A stretch of 37,108 bases of DNA from Vitreoscilla sp. (GCA_018780145.1 JADMKA010000273.1:1-37108); one strand, 5' to 3'. Counted from the first letter of the stretch, positions 26,170 to 35,288 are shown. Notes: generated by a model from the letters alone, not told the origin. Numbers and translations are program-made.

Positions 26170-27341
26170 CTGCACCGGCGGTAGCCACCCGGAACACCGC
26201 GCGGCGACAGCACCCACTGCCAGAGCTGGATGTCACGCGCCCGGAAGGCGCCGGCGCAGGACAGCAGGTAGTAGCGCCACATGCGGTGGAAGCGCTCGCC
26301 CAGGCGCGCCGCGAAGCGCGGCCAGGCGGCCTCGACATTCGCATGCCAGCACATCAGCGTGCGGTCGTAGTCGGCGCCGAAGTTGTGCAGGTCCTCGACA
26401 ACGAAGCGCTGCTCGCAGGCTCGGCCGATGCGGGCGATGGTGGGCAACTCGCCGTTGGGGAAGATGTACTTGTCGATCCAGGGGTCGGTGCCTTCGCCCT
26501 GCTCGTTGCGGCCGATGGTGTGCAGCAGGAACAGGCCATCGGGCGCCAGGCAGGCCTGCGCCAGGCGCATGAACTGCGCGTGGTTCTTGTGGCCCACATG
26601 CTCGAACATGCCGAGGCTGACAACGCGGTCGAAGCGCTCGGGCGACTCGGCCAGCGCGCGGTAGTCCTGCAGGCGGAATTCGACCGGCAGCCCGGCGCAG
26701 CGCTCGCGCCCCAGCGCCACCTGCTCGGCCGAGACGCTCAGGCCCGCGCACTGCACGCCGTGGCGCTCGGCCGCGTACTGCATGAAGCTGCCCCAGCCGC
26801 AGCCGATGTCCAGCACCCGCATGCCGGGCTGAAGGCCGAGCTTGCGGCAGACGAGTTCGAGCTTGGCTTCCTGGGCTTCGTCCAGCGTGCGGGCGTCGGG
26901 CCAGTAGGCGCAGGTGTAGGTGAGCCGCGCGTCGAGCATCGCCTGGTAGAAATCGTTGCCCAGGTTGTAGTGGCGCTCGGCCACCTGGAAGGCGCGCCCC
27001 CGGGTCTGGCGGTTCAGCCAGCGGGCCCGCAGGAAGTGCCAGGCGGCCGGGCGCGGCACGGCCGAGGCCGCCGTGAGCTGTGCGGCCAGCAGCTTTTCGA
27101 AGAACTGGTCCAGCCGCTCGGCGCGCCAGTGGCCGTCCATGTAGGCCTCGCCGAGGCCGATGCTGCCCGCGCCCAGCACGCGCTCGGGCACGCCGGGGTG
27201 CAGGAGTTGGAGGTCCCAGGGGCGGTCGCCCTGCAGGCGGATGTCGGCACGGGCCAGCAGGGCCTGAAACCAGCCGCGCGCATCGGTGCGCGGACTCTGC
27301 CGCGTGGTGTCCAAGGCCAGGCTGGTGGCTTCGGCGTTCAT
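26166..27341 (-). CDS. cfa: Cyclopropane-fatty-acyl-phospholipid synthase
   Basis: 391 residues. It transfers a methylene from S-adenosylmethionine to unsaturated acyl chains of membrane phospholipids. Motifs: GLGEAYMDGHW, ERHYNLGNDFYQAMLDARLTYTCAYW, SAM site VLDIGCGWGSFMQYAAE, RVVSLGMFEHVGHKN, HTIGRNEQG, DPWIDKYIFPNGELPT, HNFGADYDRTLMCWH. The last 12 residues (SPRGVPGGYRRC) are typical. ATG at 27341 (MNAEATS) is chosen over the in-frame one at 27368; neither has a strong ribosome-binding site. Confidence 0.95.
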   Translation of the reverse strand: MNAEATSLALDTTRQSPRTDARGWFQALLARADIRLQGDRPWDLQLLHPGVPERVLGAGSIGLGEAYMDGHWRAERLDQFFEKLLAAQLTAASAVPRPAAWHFLRARWLNRQTRGRAFQVAERHYNLGNDFYQAMLDARLTYTCAYWPDARTLDEAQEAKLELVCRKLGLQPGMRVLDIGCGWGSFMQYAAERHGVQCAGLSVSAEQVALGRERCAGLPVEFRLQDYRALAESPERFDRVVSLGMFEHVGHKNHAQFMRLAQACLAPDGLFLLHTIGRNEQGEGTDPWIDKYIFPNGELPTIARIGRACEQRFVVEDLHNFGADYDRTLMCWHANVEAAWPRFAARLGERFHRMWRYYLLSCAGAFRARDIQLWQWVLSPRGVPGGYRRCS

Positions 27342-27421
27342 GGTGATGTGCGTCCAGTGCGTTCGCACCCGGACTTTGCGGCCGGCCGCCTGGCGGGGTC
27401 AATCCCCTGCGTTGGGGGCGC

Positions 27422-28603
27422 CTACTGCTTCAGGATCGCCAGGCCCTTGAGGTACTCGCCCTCGGGGAACATCAGCGTGGTCGGGTGGTCGCAGGCGCCT
27501 TCCAGGCGGGCCAGGATGGCGCCGTCCGCGCCGGCATCCATCGCCGCGCCGGCCACGATCTTGTGGAACAGCTCGGCGCCGATGCCGCCGGAGCAGCTGA
27601 AGCTCAGCAGCAGGCCGCCGGGAGCCAGCAGTTTCAGGCCCAGGCGGTTGATGTCCTTGTAGGCCCGCGCGGCGCGCTCGGCGTGCGCGGCGGTGGGGGC
27701 GAACTTGGGCGGGTCCAGCACGATGGCGTCGAAGCGCTCGCCGGCCTCCAGCGCCGCACGCAGGGTGGCGTTGACATCCGCATCACGCGCCTCGTGGCGC
27801 GCCGCATCGTGGCCGTTCAGCACCACGTGGGCGCTGGCGCGGGCCAGGGCCGGCGCGGAGGAATCCACGCTCACCACCTGCTCGGCGCCGCCAGCCAGCG
27901 CGGCCACGCTGAACCCGCCGGTGTAGCTGTAGCAGTTCAGCACCCGCTTCAGGCCAAAGTGGCGCACCCAGCCGGCCAGGCGGGCGCGGTTGTCGCGCTG
28001 GTCCAGGTAGAAGCCGGTCTTGTGGCCGTCCGCCACATCGAGCGTCAGCCGCCAGCCATGCTCGCGGATCGTGGCCTCGGTGGCGCCATCGCCGCGCAGC
28101 CAGCCGGTGACGGGCTCCAGGCCCTCCAGCGCACGCACGCTGGCGTCGGAGCGTTCGTACAGGCGGCTGCAGCCGGTGGCCTGCAGCAAGGCGTCGGCGA
28201 TGGGGGCCTTCCAGCGCTCGGTGCCGGCGGAGAGGAACTGGGCGCTGAGCAGGTCGCCGTAGCGGTCCACCACCAGGCCGGGCAGGCCGTCGGCCTCGCC
28301 GTGGACCAGGCGCACGCCGTCGCTCGCCACCGCCATGCGCTGGCGCAGGGCCACCGCGGTGGCGATGCGGCGCTGGAAGAAGCCGGCGTCGATGCGCTCG
28401 GCCTCGTCGAAGCTCCAGGCCCGCACGCGGATCTGCGAGGCCGGGCTGAAGGCGGCCCAGGCGAGAAAGCGGCCATCCTGGGCCTCGACCCGCACCGTCT
28501 CGCCCGGATCGGCCTTGCCCTTCTCCACGCTGCCGGCAAACACCCAGGGGTGCTTGCGCAGCAGCGAGCGTTCCTTGCCGTCACGCAGGCGAATCACTTT
28601 CAT
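27422..28603 (-). CDS. rlmI: 23S rRNA (cytosine-C5) methyltransferase, RlmI-like
   Basis: 393 residues. N-terminal PUA domain (MKVIRLRDGKERSLLRKHPWVFAGSV), central EEHEE-like part (LVHGEADGLPGLVVDRYGD), C-terminal Rossmann methyltransferase: KTGFYLDQRDNR, VLNCYSYTGGFSVAALAGGA, VVSVDSS, FDAIVLDPPKFAP, LLSFSCSGGIG. E. coli RlmI methylates C1962 of 23S rRNA. It follows the ABC-2 permease on the same strand's far side of a structured repeat, so it is probably transcribed from its own promoter. Confidence 0.92.
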   Translation of the reverse strand: MKVIRLRDGKERSLLRKHPWVFAGSVEKGKADPGETVRVEAQDGRFLAWAAFSPASQIRVRAWSFDEAERIDAGFFQRRIATAVALRQRMAVASDGVRLVHGEADGLPGLVVDRYGDLLSAQFLSAGTERWKAPIADALLQATGCSRLYERSDASVRALEGLEPVTGWLRGDGATEATIREHGWRLTLDVADGHKTGFYLDQRDNRARLAGWVRHFGLKRVLNCYSYTGGFSVAALAGGAEQVVSVDSSAPALARASAHVVLNGHDAARHEARDADVNATLRAALEAGERFDAIVLDPPKFAPTAAHAERAARAYKDINRLGLKLLAPGGLLLSFSCSGGIGAELFHKIVAGAAMDAGADGAILARLEGACDHPTTLMFPEGEYLKGLAILKQ

Positions 28604-28620
28604 GGGTGTGATTGTCGCCC

Positions 28621-28654
28621 GGCGGGTGGGGCCGGTACCCCGGCACCGGGTGCC
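28621..28654. repeat. Structured repeat, half-length copy after the ABC-2 permease
   Basis: 34 bp identical to 17184-17217 except one base; contains GGTACC and the stem GGCACC-G-GGTGCC. It begins 5 bases beyond the permease stop (28660-28662) when read on the minus strand, the same distance and orientation as the copy beside PaiB. Likely terminator/REP-like role. Confidence 0.65.
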
Positions 28655-28659
28655 TCAAG

Positions 28660-29541
28660 TCAGGCCTTCATGCGGCGCAGCACGACGAGACCGAAGCCGA
28701 TGGCGGCCACCACCAGCGCCACGGCGAACAGCGGGCTGGCCAGGTCGCCCAGCACCAACTGCGTGTCCTTCCAGATCCAGGCGCCGAACTGGCCCAGGTC
28801 GCCGGCTGGCCAGGGGCTGCTCTCGAAATCCATCGTGCCCAGGCCGGTGGGCACCACGGCCCAGGCGAAGTGGGTGAAGAGTTCGCCCACGCCATCCAGC
28901 AACCACGGCTGGTCGTAAGCCTCGCGCAGGAACAGCCCGCCCAGGCCGATGACGGCGGCCAGCACCGGCACGCCCCAGCGCTTCAGCCAGGCCGAGGCGG
29001 CCATGGCCAGCATCAGCAGCGGCGACAGCCACAGCATGCCCAGCACCAGGCCCAGCGCCAGGCGCGGCACGCCGGCCAGCAGCACCGAGAACAAGGTGCC
29101 CCAGGGCAGCGCCCCCCAGCCGGCCAGGCCGTGCACCCGCAGCACCGCCAGCATCGCGGCGAGCAGGCCACCCAGCACCGCCAGGCCCAGCAGCATCAAC
29201 GGCATCAGCAGCAGGTTCATCAGCACGGTGGCGCCCACGCTCTGCACATGGCCGGTGGGCAGGGACACCCAGAACTCGATCGAGCGGTCCTGCTGGTCGC
29301 GGCGCGCCAGCCCGGGCGCCTGGAACGCCACCACCAGGCCCGCCAGCGCCATCAGGAAGCCGGTGTAGCCGGCCGCGAAGCCCAAGGCGATCAGCCCGGG
29401 TGGCGGCACCTCGTCACCGAAGTGGATCTGGCCGAACATCAGCAGCGGCACCATGATCAGCAGCGGCACGCCGCCCAGCAGCAGCCAGCCGAAGTGATGC
29501 TGCATCCACTCGCGCAGCAGCAAGGTCTTGAAGGTGTTCAT
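28660..29541 (-). CDS. ABC-2-type transporter permease
   Basis: 293-residue membrane protein with six to seven hydrophobic helices (GWLLLGGVPLLIMVPLLMFG, FLMALAGLVVAFQAPGL, VLMNLLLMPLMLLGLAVLGGLL, LALGLVLGMLWLSPLLMLAMAA, PVLAAVIGLGGLFL, PLFAVALVVAAIGFGLVVL). The text RRDQQDRSIEFWVSLPTGH between helices is typical of permeases in YtrA-controlled ABC operons. Nine bp downstream of the ATPase gene. Substrate unknown; relatives are linked to cell-envelope stress. Confidence 0.85.
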   Translation of the reverse strand: MNTFKTLLLREWMQHHFGWLLLGGVPLLIMVPLLMFGQIHFGDEVPPPGLIALGFAAGYTGFLMALAGLVVAFQAPGLARRDQQDRSIEFWVSLPTGHVQSVGATVLMNLLLMPLMLLGLAVLGGLLAAMLAVLRVHGLAGWGALPWGTLFSVLLAGVPRLALGLVLGMLWLSPLLMLAMAASAWLKRWGVPVLAAVIGLGGLFLREAYDQPWLLDGVGELFTHFAWAVVPTGLGTMDFESSPWPAGDLGQFGAWIWKDTQLVLGDLASPLFAVALVVAAIGFGLVVLRRMKA

Positions 29542-29550
29542 CTCGGTTCC

Positions 29551-30435
29551 TCAGGTGCGTTGCGGGTTGATCTCGGGCGCACGGGTCAGCGCCACGAACA
29601 GGTCCACCAGGCTGGGCCGCATGCGCTGGCCGAGCGCCGAGACCTCGGCCGGCGGCGCGCCGTCGAACAGCGCCGCCGCCTCGCCCTGCTGGCGGTAGCG
29701 CAGGATCGGGTGCGCCGCGGCGATGGCCTCGGCCGTCTGCGGGCTGTGCTTGAGGGCGACGAAACGCTGGTCGATCTGCTCCAGGCTGATGTTGAGCACA
29801 AGCTTGCCCTCGTTGAGCATCATCACGTCGGACAGCAGTGCCTCGACCTCCTCCACCTGGTGGGTGGAGATCAGCACGCTGCGCTCGCCGTCGCACCACT
29901 CGTCGAGCAGCATGTCGTAGAAGGCCTTGCGCGACAGCACGTCCAGCCCCAGCGTGGGCTCGTCCAGGATCATCAGCCGGGCATCCACCGCGGCGATCAG
30001 CGCCAGGTGCAGCTGCACCACCATGCCGCGCGACAAGGCTTTCACCTTGTCGGTGGTCTGCACGCTGGTGCGCTTGAGCAGCGCGCGGGCGCGCTCGGCG
30101 GAGAACTTGGGGTGCAGGCCGCTCATCAGCGTGATGAGCTGCTCCACGCGGGCCCAGCGCGGCAGGATGGCCACGTCCGGGATGTAGGTCACCGACTGCA
30201 GCAGGGCGACGCGCTCGCGCCGCGGCGACAGGCCCAGCACCTCGAGCTGGCCGTCGTGCCCGGCCAGGCCGACCAGCGCCTTCATCAGCGAGGTCTTGCC
30301 GGCGCCGTTGTGGCCCAGCAGGCCGACCACGCGGCCCTTGGGGATGGAGAAGCTCAGGTTGTCGAGCGCCAGCTTCTTGCCGTAGCGCAGCGAGAGGCCT
30401 TCGGCGCGGATCAGGGTGTCGTTGGGGTTCATCAT
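29551..30435 (-). CDS. ABC transporter ATP-binding protein (YtrB-like)
   Basis: 294-residue ATPase. Walker A GHNGAGKTS, signature degenerate ALSRGM, Walker B LMILDEPTLGLD, H-loop STHQ. The last 70 residues form a C-terminal extension common to ABC-2 ATPases. ATG at 30435 (second ATG at 30432) is preceded by GGAG. It lies between a GntR regulator and the permease, the standard regulator-ATPase-permease operon of the YtrA group. Confidence 0.9.
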   Translation of the reverse strand: MMNPNDTLIRAEGLSLRYGKKLALDNLSFSIPKGRVVGLLGHNGAGKTSLMKALVGLAGHDGQLEVLGLSPRRERVALLQSVTYIPDVAILPRWARVEQLITLMSGLHPKFSAERARALLKRTSVQTTDKVKALSRGMVVQLHLALIAAVDARLMILDEPTLGLDVLSRKAFYDMLLDEWCDGERSVLISTHQVEEVEALLSDVMMLNEGKLVLNISLEQIDQRFVALKHSPQTAEAIAAAHPILRYRQQGEAAALFDGAPPAEVSALGQRMRPSLVDLFVALTRAPEINPQRT

Positions 30436-30445
30436 GCGGCTCCGT

Positions 30446-30793
30446 TCAGGCTTCCCATTGGAGTTCGTTCACTTGCAGGCCCAGCCGGCGCAGGCGGGTG
30501 CGCAGCTGGGGCCATTCCAGTTCCAGGAAGCGCTGGCGCTCCAGGTCACGCAGCCGGGCCCGGGCACCGGGGCGCACATACAGGCCGACGCCGCGGCGGT
30601 TGTCGAGCAGGCCGTCGTCCGCCAGAGCCTGCAAGGCCCGGCCGACGGTGATCGGGTTGAGCATGTAGTGCGCCGCCAGGGCGCGCACCGACGGCATCGG
30701 CTCGCCCTCGGGCGGCTGGCCGTCCAGCAAGGCGCCAGCCAGTTGGTCGGCCAATTGCCGGTAGATCGGCTGCCGGTCATCCCAGGTTTGCAT
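30446..30793 (-). CDS. GntR-family (YtrA subfamily) regulator
   Basis: 115 residues, consistent with the short YtrA branch lacking a large effector domain. Winged helix: DRQPIYRQLADQLAGALLDGQPPEGEPMPSVRALAAHYMLNPITVGRALQALADDGLLDNRRGVGLYV, then two helices for dimerisation. ATG at 30793 (MQTWDDRQPIY) agrees with family starts; the open frame to 30913 crosses the promoter. Likely represses its own operon through the operator at 30811-30830. Confidence 0.9.
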   Translation of the reverse strand: MQTWDDRQPIYRQLADQLAGALLDGQPPEGEPMPSVRALAAHYMLNPITVGRALQALADDGLLDNRRGVGLYVRPGARARLRDLERQRFLELEWPQLRTRLRRLGLQVNELQWEA

Positions 30794-30810
30794 CGCTGCC
30801 CCCGCTCGGT

Positions 30811-30830
30811 GTGTTACTGATGTAGAACAC
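30811..30830. promoter_or_regulatory. Probable operator of the YtrA-type regulator
   Basis: GTGTT (30811-30815) and AACAC (30826-30830) form an inverted repeat with 10 bp between, 18 bp before the regulator's ATG. YtrA-type operators are described as GTGTA/TACAC-like palindromes, so this is a good candidate for autoregulation. Confidence 0.5.
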
Positions 30831-30910
30831 TGTAGGCCGGGGTGCGGCGGCTGTCTCGGCCGATGCGACAGGCTGCACCGGCCGGCGACGAACTGCAGCA
30901 CGCAGCGGGG

Positions 30911-30944
30911 CACCGGGCCGCCCCAGGCCGGCCCAGCACCCGCC
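30911..30944. repeat. Structured repeat, second-half copy beside xerC
   Basis: 31 bases (30913-30943) match 17151-17181 at all but three positions. It sits two bases past the xerC stop on the minus strand and in the same orientation to the gene as the other copies are to theirs. Only the second half of the full unit is present. The rest of 30831-30946 shows no gene. Confidence 0.55.
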
Positions 30945-30946
30945 AG

Positions 30947-31876
30947 TCAACGGCGCTTGGCGCGCGGGTGGGCCGCGTCGTACACCTTGGCGAGGTGCTG
31001 AAAATCCAGCTTGGTGTAGACCTGGGTGGTGCTGATGTTGGCGTGGCCCAGCAGTTCCTGCACCGCGCGCAGGTCGCCGCTGGACTGCAGCAGGTGCGAG
31101 GCGAAGCTGTGCCGCAGCATGTGCGGGTGCACCGAGGTCGGCAGGCCGGCCTCCAACGCCAGCGCCTTCAGGCGCGAGCGCACCTGGCTGGCGGTCAGGC
31201 GCGTGCCGCGCTGGCTGACGAACAGGGCCGGTTCGTCGGGCCGGGCGAGAGCCGGGCGCAGGTCGAGCCACGCGCGCAGGGCACCGAGCGTGGGCCCGCC
31301 GACCGGCACGCTGCGCCACTTGGCGCCCTTGCCCAAGACCCGCGCACTGGCGTCGGCCAGGTCGACCCAGCCGGCGGCGGCGTCGCTGGCGCGTGCATCG
31401 AGGCCGACGAGCTCCCCAACGCGCAACCCGCTGCCGTACAGCAGCTCGACGATGGCGTGGTCGCGCACCCGCAGCGCCGGTGCGCCGTGCTCGCTGGAGC
31501 GCATCGCCAGCGCCACGGCCTGGTCCACCGGCAAGGCCTTGGGCAGCGGTTTGGCGGCCTTGGGCGCGCGAACGCCGTCGACCGGGTTCAGGGCCACGCC
31601 GCCTTGGGCGCCCCACCAGCGGTAGAAGCCGCGCCAGGCCGAGAGCTGCAACGACAGGCTGCGCGAGGCCAGGCCACCGGCATGCAGTTTCGCCATCAGC
31701 ATGCGCACGTGGTGCGGCTGCATCGACTGCAATGGCACAGCCGCCTCGGCAGCGCCGCTCACCAGGCGCGCCAATGCGTTCTCGTACAGGCTCAGCGTGC
31801 GCGCCGCGGCACGGCGCTCGACACGCAGGTGGGCCAGGTAGCGCTCGACCGCTTCGGGGCGCGCGCTGCCGTCCAT
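30947..31876 (-). CDS. xerC: Site-specific tyrosine recombinase XerC
   Basis: 309 residues. Catalytic residues are all present: Arg152 (GSGLRVGEL), Lys186 or Lys183 (LGKGAKWRSVPV), His252 and Arg255 (HPHMLRHSFAS), His278 (LLGHANI), Tyr287 (TTQVYTKLD). The N-terminal SAM-like core-binding domain spans about 5-95. Housekeeping XerC rather than an element integrase: it follows dapF and DUF484, the usual chromosomal order, and no prophage genes are near. It resolves chromosome dimers at dif with XerD. Five bp after the DUF484 stop. Confidence 0.96.
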   Translation of the reverse strand: MDGSARPEAVERYLAHLRVERRAAARTLSLYENALARLVSGAAEAAVPLQSMQPHHVRMLMAKLHAGGLASRSLSLQLSAWRGFYRWWGAQGGVALNPVDGVRAPKAAKPLPKALPVDQAVALAMRSSEHGAPALRVRDHAIVELLYGSGLRVGELVGLDARASDAAAGWVDLADASARVLGKGAKWRSVPVGGPTLGALRAWLDLRPALARPDEPALFVSQRGTRLTASQVRSRLKALALEAGLPTSVHPHMLRHSFASHLLQSSGDLRAVQELLGHANISTTQVYTKLDFQHLAKVYDAAHPRAKRR

Positions 31877-31881
31877 GCCGC

Positions 31882-32580
31882 TCAGTCGCTCAGCAGGCGT
31901 GCCATGGCCGCGCTGGCCAGATCACCCACCTGCACCAGGAACTCGGTGCCCATGTCGCTCTGGAAGCGCAAGGCATCGGGCGAGCCCAGGGCCAGCAGAC
32001 CGAAGCACTCGCCGGCGGCCGGGCCCAGGCGCAGCGGCACCAGGGCCAGCGACTGCGGCGGCGCGCCGTCCGCCGCCAGCCAGGCGGCCGCCTCGAAGCC
32101 CGAGTTCAGCCCGCAATAGGGCACGCGCAGGCTGGCGGCGAAGGTCTTCAGATCGTCGCTGGTCGGTTGCGCCCAAGGCAGGCCGGCATGCGACGGTGCC
32201 ACGCCCCACACCCGCAGCGCGGCTTGCGGGATCATGAACTCGTGCTTCAGCTCCTCGATCAGGATCTGCCCCAGCAGCGCGGCGCTGCGGGCCAGCATGA
32301 CCGCCCGCGTCCAGCGGTGCATCTTGCCGACCAGCGCCTCGTTGTCGTGGCCGGCGCGGATCATGTCGATGATGCGGCGCTCCAGGCCCTTGATGCGCTC
32401 GCGCAGCATCTCCATCTGCCGCTCCTGCAGCGACACCGCGCGCCCGCCGTGCGGGCTGGCGAGCTGGATCGCGGCCAGCAGCTCCGCATGGCGCTCGAAG
32501 AAACCCGGCGTGATGGCCAGGTAGGCGGCGATGTCGTCTTCGGTGATGCCTTGCACGCCGGCTCCTCCAGGGGTGGTCAC
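31882..32580 (-). CDS. DUF484 family protein
   Basis: 232 residues. N-terminal helical part ([58 protein letters not shown]) and a GAF-like C-terminal domain ([36 protein letters not shown]). Function unknown; conserved between dapF and xerC in many proteobacteria. GTG start at 32580 overlaps the dapF stop (GTGA), so translation is coupled. Confidence 0.92.
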   Translation of the reverse strand: MTTPGGAGVQGITEDDIAAYLAITPGFFERHAELLAAIQLASPHGGRAVSLQERQMEMLRERIKGLERRIIDMIRAGHDNEALVGKMHRWTRAVMLARSAALLGQILIEELKHEFMIPQAALRVWGVAPSHAGLPWAQPTSDDLKTFAASLRVPYCGLNSGFEAAAWLAADGAPPQSLALVPLRLGPAAGECFGLLALGSPDALRFQSDMGTEFLVQVGDLASAAMARLLSD

Positions 32581-33434
32581 AGTTCGATTTCTCCTTCAAA
32601 CACGGTCTCGGCGGGGCCGGTCATGTAGACCGGGGCGTCGCCGCCGGCCCATTCGATGGTCAGGCGGCCGCCGCGGGTCTCGACGTCGACCTTGGCATCC
32701 AGCCAGCCCAGCGCGATGCCCGACACCACCGCCGCGCAGGCACCGGTGCCGCAGGCCAGGGTCTCGCCGGCGTCGCGCTCGTGCACGCGGATGGCGATGT
32801 GCGAGCGCGACAGCACCTGCATGAAGCCGGCGTTGACGCGGCGCGGGAAGCGCACATGGTGCTCGACCAGGGGCCCGAGCTGGCCGACCGGCGCCTGCGT
32901 GAGCTCGTCCACCCGCAGCACCGCATGCGGGTTGCCCATCGAGACCACGGCCACCTCCAGGGTGGGGCCACCGGGCAGGGCCAGCGGCCACAGCTCGCCG
33001 CCACCGACGTGGCGTGGCACCAGGCCGGTGGGGTCGAAGGGCAGGCTGGACGGCTCGAAACGCGGCTGGTTCATGTTGACTGTCACCCGCCCATCGGCCT
33101 GCAGGCGCAGTTCGAGCAGGTTGTTGACGGTCTCGACGCGCACCGTGCTCAGGTCGGTCAACCCGTGCTCGCGCACATAGCGCACGAAGCAGCGGGCCCC
33201 ATTGCCGCAATGCTCGACCTCGGCGCCCGTGGCGCCGTTGAAGATGCGGTAGCGGAAGTCGACATCCGGCCGCGTCGGCCGCTCGACGACGAGGATCTGG
33301 TCGGCACCGACACCGAAGCGCCGGTCACCCAGGCGCTGCAATTGCGCCGGGCTGAGGTTCAGGGGAGCGGCCGTGGCGTCCAGCACGACGAAGTCGTTGC
33401 CGGCACCCTGCATCTTGGTAAAGCGAACACGCAT
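32577..33434 (-). CDS. dapF: Diaminopimelate epimerase
   Basis: 285 residues. Interconverts LL- and meso-diaminopimelate for lysine and peptidoglycan. Both catalytic cysteines are in place: Cys76 ([11 protein letters not shown]) and Cys228 ([12 protein letters not shown]). Other family text: [56 protein letters not shown]. The ATG at 33434 directly abuts a palindrome, with no ribosome-binding site; a GATAAT inside that palindrome lies seven bases before the ATG, so a leaderless mRNA is possible. A longer in-frame start at 34067 crosses another gene and is rejected. Confidence 0.97.
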   Translation of the reverse strand: MRVRFTKMQGAGNDFVVLDATAAPLNLSPAQLQRLGDRRFGVGADQILVVERPTRPDVDFRYRIFNGATGAEVEHCGNGARCFVRYVREHGLTDLSTVRVETVNNLLELRLQADGRVTVNMNQPRFEPSSLPFDPTGLVPRHVGGGELWPLALPGGPTLEVAVVSMGNPHAVLRVDELTQAPVGQLGPLVEHHVRFPRRVNAGFMQVLSRSHIAIRVHERDAGETLACGTGACAAVVSGIALGWLDAKVDVETRGGRLTIEWAGGDAPVYMTGPAETVFEGEIEL

Positions 33435-33453
33435 GGCGCGGATTATCCGCGCC
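33435..33453. promoter_or_regulatory. Perfect palindrome abutting the dapF start
   Basis: GGCGCGGAT-T-ATCCGCGCC, nine-base arms with one central base, ends immediately next to the dapF ATG. On the minus strand its centre reads GATAAT. It may be an operator over a -10 element. No good -35 is visible 17 bp further up. Confidence 0.45.
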
Positions 33454-33535
33454 GGGCCGCTCCACCCTCGGAGACAGGGCCAGCGCAAGTCGCCGGACTG
33501 GGGTGACCACCCGCGAGAGGCGGCCGCCGTGAACA

Positions 33536-33560
33536 ACCCACAGTCACCTGTTATGTGGGT
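33536..33560. promoter_or_regulatory. Inverted repeat upstream of the orphan secreted protein
   Basis: ACCCACA (33536-33542) and TGTGGGT (33554-33560) are perfect arms with 11 bp between, about 40 bp before the GTG start. Could be an operator or an mRNA hairpin; nothing ties it to a known regulator. Confidence 0.35.
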
Positions 33561-33599
33561 AGCATCGAGATGCGCGACCACATGACGCAGGGAGACAAC

Positions 33600-34364
33600 G
33601 TGTTGGCACCAAACATCCTCAGGCTCGGCGCCGTGGCCCTGCCCATCTTCTTGGGGCCCGTCGCATGGGCCGAGCCTGTCAAGACGCGGCCTGCTGTGTC
33701 GCAGGTCGCGCGCCAGGAGCCATGGCAGGTGCGCAAGGCCAGGTTCGTTCGAGCCGAGCGCCGGTATGGGGTGGCTGACCCGTCGTCGGCGGTCAGGAAC
33801 CAGCTCAGTGCCGAGTTCATTTCCCTTCTGAAGACCGAAGGCGCGTACGTTTTGGCCGGCAGGAGCCTGCCGGAGGAGTACACGGAGTACTACGCCGATC
33901 TCATTGGTACCGTCGCCACACTGCCAGAAGACGCTGCGCTCGACGCGCTGCTGATCCCATCTGTCTTGGATACGGGCGCGATGGCGACACGCGGTGTGGC
34001 GGCATTTGGGCAGCGGGCGTTTCCACGATTGATGGGAGAGTTGGCCAAACGTCCGAACGACAGCCATGTCGCGTTCAGCATGTCGCTTGTCTTTCGAGAC
34101 ATGCTGTCAGGCAAGGTGCGTCAGGGGAACGAACTGGATGAGGCTTCGCGGGCCCGCATTCGTGAGATCGCCTTCGAAAACCTGGACAGCGAAGACGTTC
34201 AACTGCGCGCCCTCAGCATCACCTTGATTGGTCGATACGACGATCCTGAAGCCACGCAACGGGTGTTGACCCTGGCCAACGCCGGGTCCGAAACGCCTGC
34301 GGTGGTGCGAGACGCGGCACGCTCGGTCCTGGAAATGCGGGCGCCGCCGTCGCGCCACCCATGA
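33600..34364 (+). CDS. Secreted protein of unknown function with HEAT-like C-terminus
   Basis: 254 residues that I do not recognise. From GTG 33600, with GGGAG six bases upstream, the N-terminus is [25 protein letters not shown], a Sec signal peptide. The mature protein is mostly helical, and the last 60 residues ([48 protein letters not shown]) resemble paired HEAT helices. In-frame starts at 33555, 33570 and 33582 would lengthen the signal. The sequence is visibly less GC-rich at third positions than its neighbours. It sits between dapF and the acyltransferases, a place where related genomes usually have none, to my knowledge, suggesting insertion. Confidence 0.75.
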   Translation: MLAPNILRLGAVALPIFLGPVAWAEPVKTRPAVSQVARQEPWQVRKARFVRAERRYGVADPSSAVRNQLSAEFISLLKTEGAYVLAGRSLPEEYTEYYADLIGTVATLPEDAALDALLIPSVLDTGAMATRGVAAFGQRAFPRLMGELAKRPNDSHVAFSMSLVFRDMLSGKVRQGNELDEASRARIREIAFENLDSEDVQLRALSITLIGRYDDPEATQRVLTLANAGSETPAVVRDAARSVLEMRAPPSRHP

Positions 34365-34391
34365 CCTGCGGTTCGTGAACGGACTGCGGAG

Positions 34392-35288
34392 TCAGTACAA
34401 CGACGCCTCCCCCTGCGGCCGCGTCTTGAAGCGCCGGTGCACCCACAGGTACTGGGCCGGCAGGCGCTCGATCTCGCCCTCGATGAAGGCGTTGATGCGG
34501 CGGGTGGCGGCGACCTCGTCGTCGGTGCCGGGGAAATCGGTCCACGGCGGCAGGAAGCGCACGCGGTAGCCCTGCCCGCCGGGCAGCATCTCGGCAACCA
34601 CCGGTTGCACGGTGAGTTTCAGGCTGGCGGCCATGCGCGCCGGGGCCAGCAAGGTGGCGGCGGGCACGCCGAAGAAGGGCACGAAGGCGGCGTCCTTGGC
34701 GCCGAAATCCATGTCGGGCAGGTTAAGGAAGACGGCACCTCGCTTGATGGCCCGCACCAGCGGCAAGGCCCGCTCGTGGCGCGAGAAGATCTCGGCGCGG
34801 CCGAAGCGCAGGCGGCCCTTCTTCATGGCGTCGTCGAAGACCGCGTTGCTCTGGCGCTGGTAGATCGACGCCACCTGGCGGGTCTGGAACAGCTGCGAGG
34901 CCATGCCGGCCACGTCCAGCCCCATGAAGTGCGGCACCAGCCACATCACCGGGCCGGGGTGCTTCTCCGCGAAATCGACCTCGCCCTCGACGTGGATCAG
35001 TTGCTTCAGCCGCTCGCCCGGCGCGTACCACAGCAGGCCGCGCTCCAGCAGGCTGCGGCCCAGCCAGCCGAAGTGCTCGCGCACCAGGGCCTGGCGCTTG
35101 GCGAGGGGCCAGTCGGGGCGGCACAGCTCCAGGTTGCGCAGCGCGATGCGCCGGCGGCGCCGTGCGAGCGCATGCAGCACGGCACCCAGGCCGCGGCCCA
35201 ACGCCGCCTGCAGCCCCAGCGGCAGGCCGTGGACGAGCCACAGCAGCCCCAGCACGGCGCGCGCGCCCAGGCGTCCCAACCCTTTCAT
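34392..35288 (-). CDS. LpxL/LpxM-type lipid A acyltransferase (second of a tandem pair)
   Basis: 298 residues of the lysophospholipid acyltransferase family, which transfers secondary acyl chains to lipid A at the inner membrane. N-terminal hydrophobic helix (LGARAVLGLLWLVHGLPLGLQAAL); catalytic HX4D as HFMGLD; AIFLNLP-like GAVFLNLPDMDFG, FVPFFGVPAATLLAPARMA; C-terminal LPAQYLWVHRRFKTRP. ATG at 35288 has AAGGAG upstream and overlaps the stop of the paralogue (ATGA). It lies 27 bp from the convergent secreted-protein gene. Confidence 0.93.
   Translation of the reverse strand: MKGLGRLGARAVLGLLWLVHGLPLGLQAALGRGLGAVLHALARRRRRIALRNLELCRPDWPLAKRQALVREHFGWLGRSLLERGLLWYAPGERLKQLIHVEGEVDFAEKHPGPVMWLVPHFMGLDVAGMASQLFQTRQVASIYQRQSNAVFDDAMKKGRLRFGRAEIFSRHERALPLVRAIKRGAVFLNLPDMDFGAKDAAFVPFFGVPAATLLAPARMAASLKLTVQPVVAEMLPGGQGYRVRFLPPWTDFPGTDDEVAATRRINAFIEGEIERLPAQYLWVHRRFKTRPQGEASLY

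Noticed and set aside
30947-31876. Tyrosine recombinase as the integrase of a mobile island
   Set aside because: Sequence and position after dapF-DUF484 identify housekeeping XerC; no phage or conjugation genes and no tRNA target are nearby.
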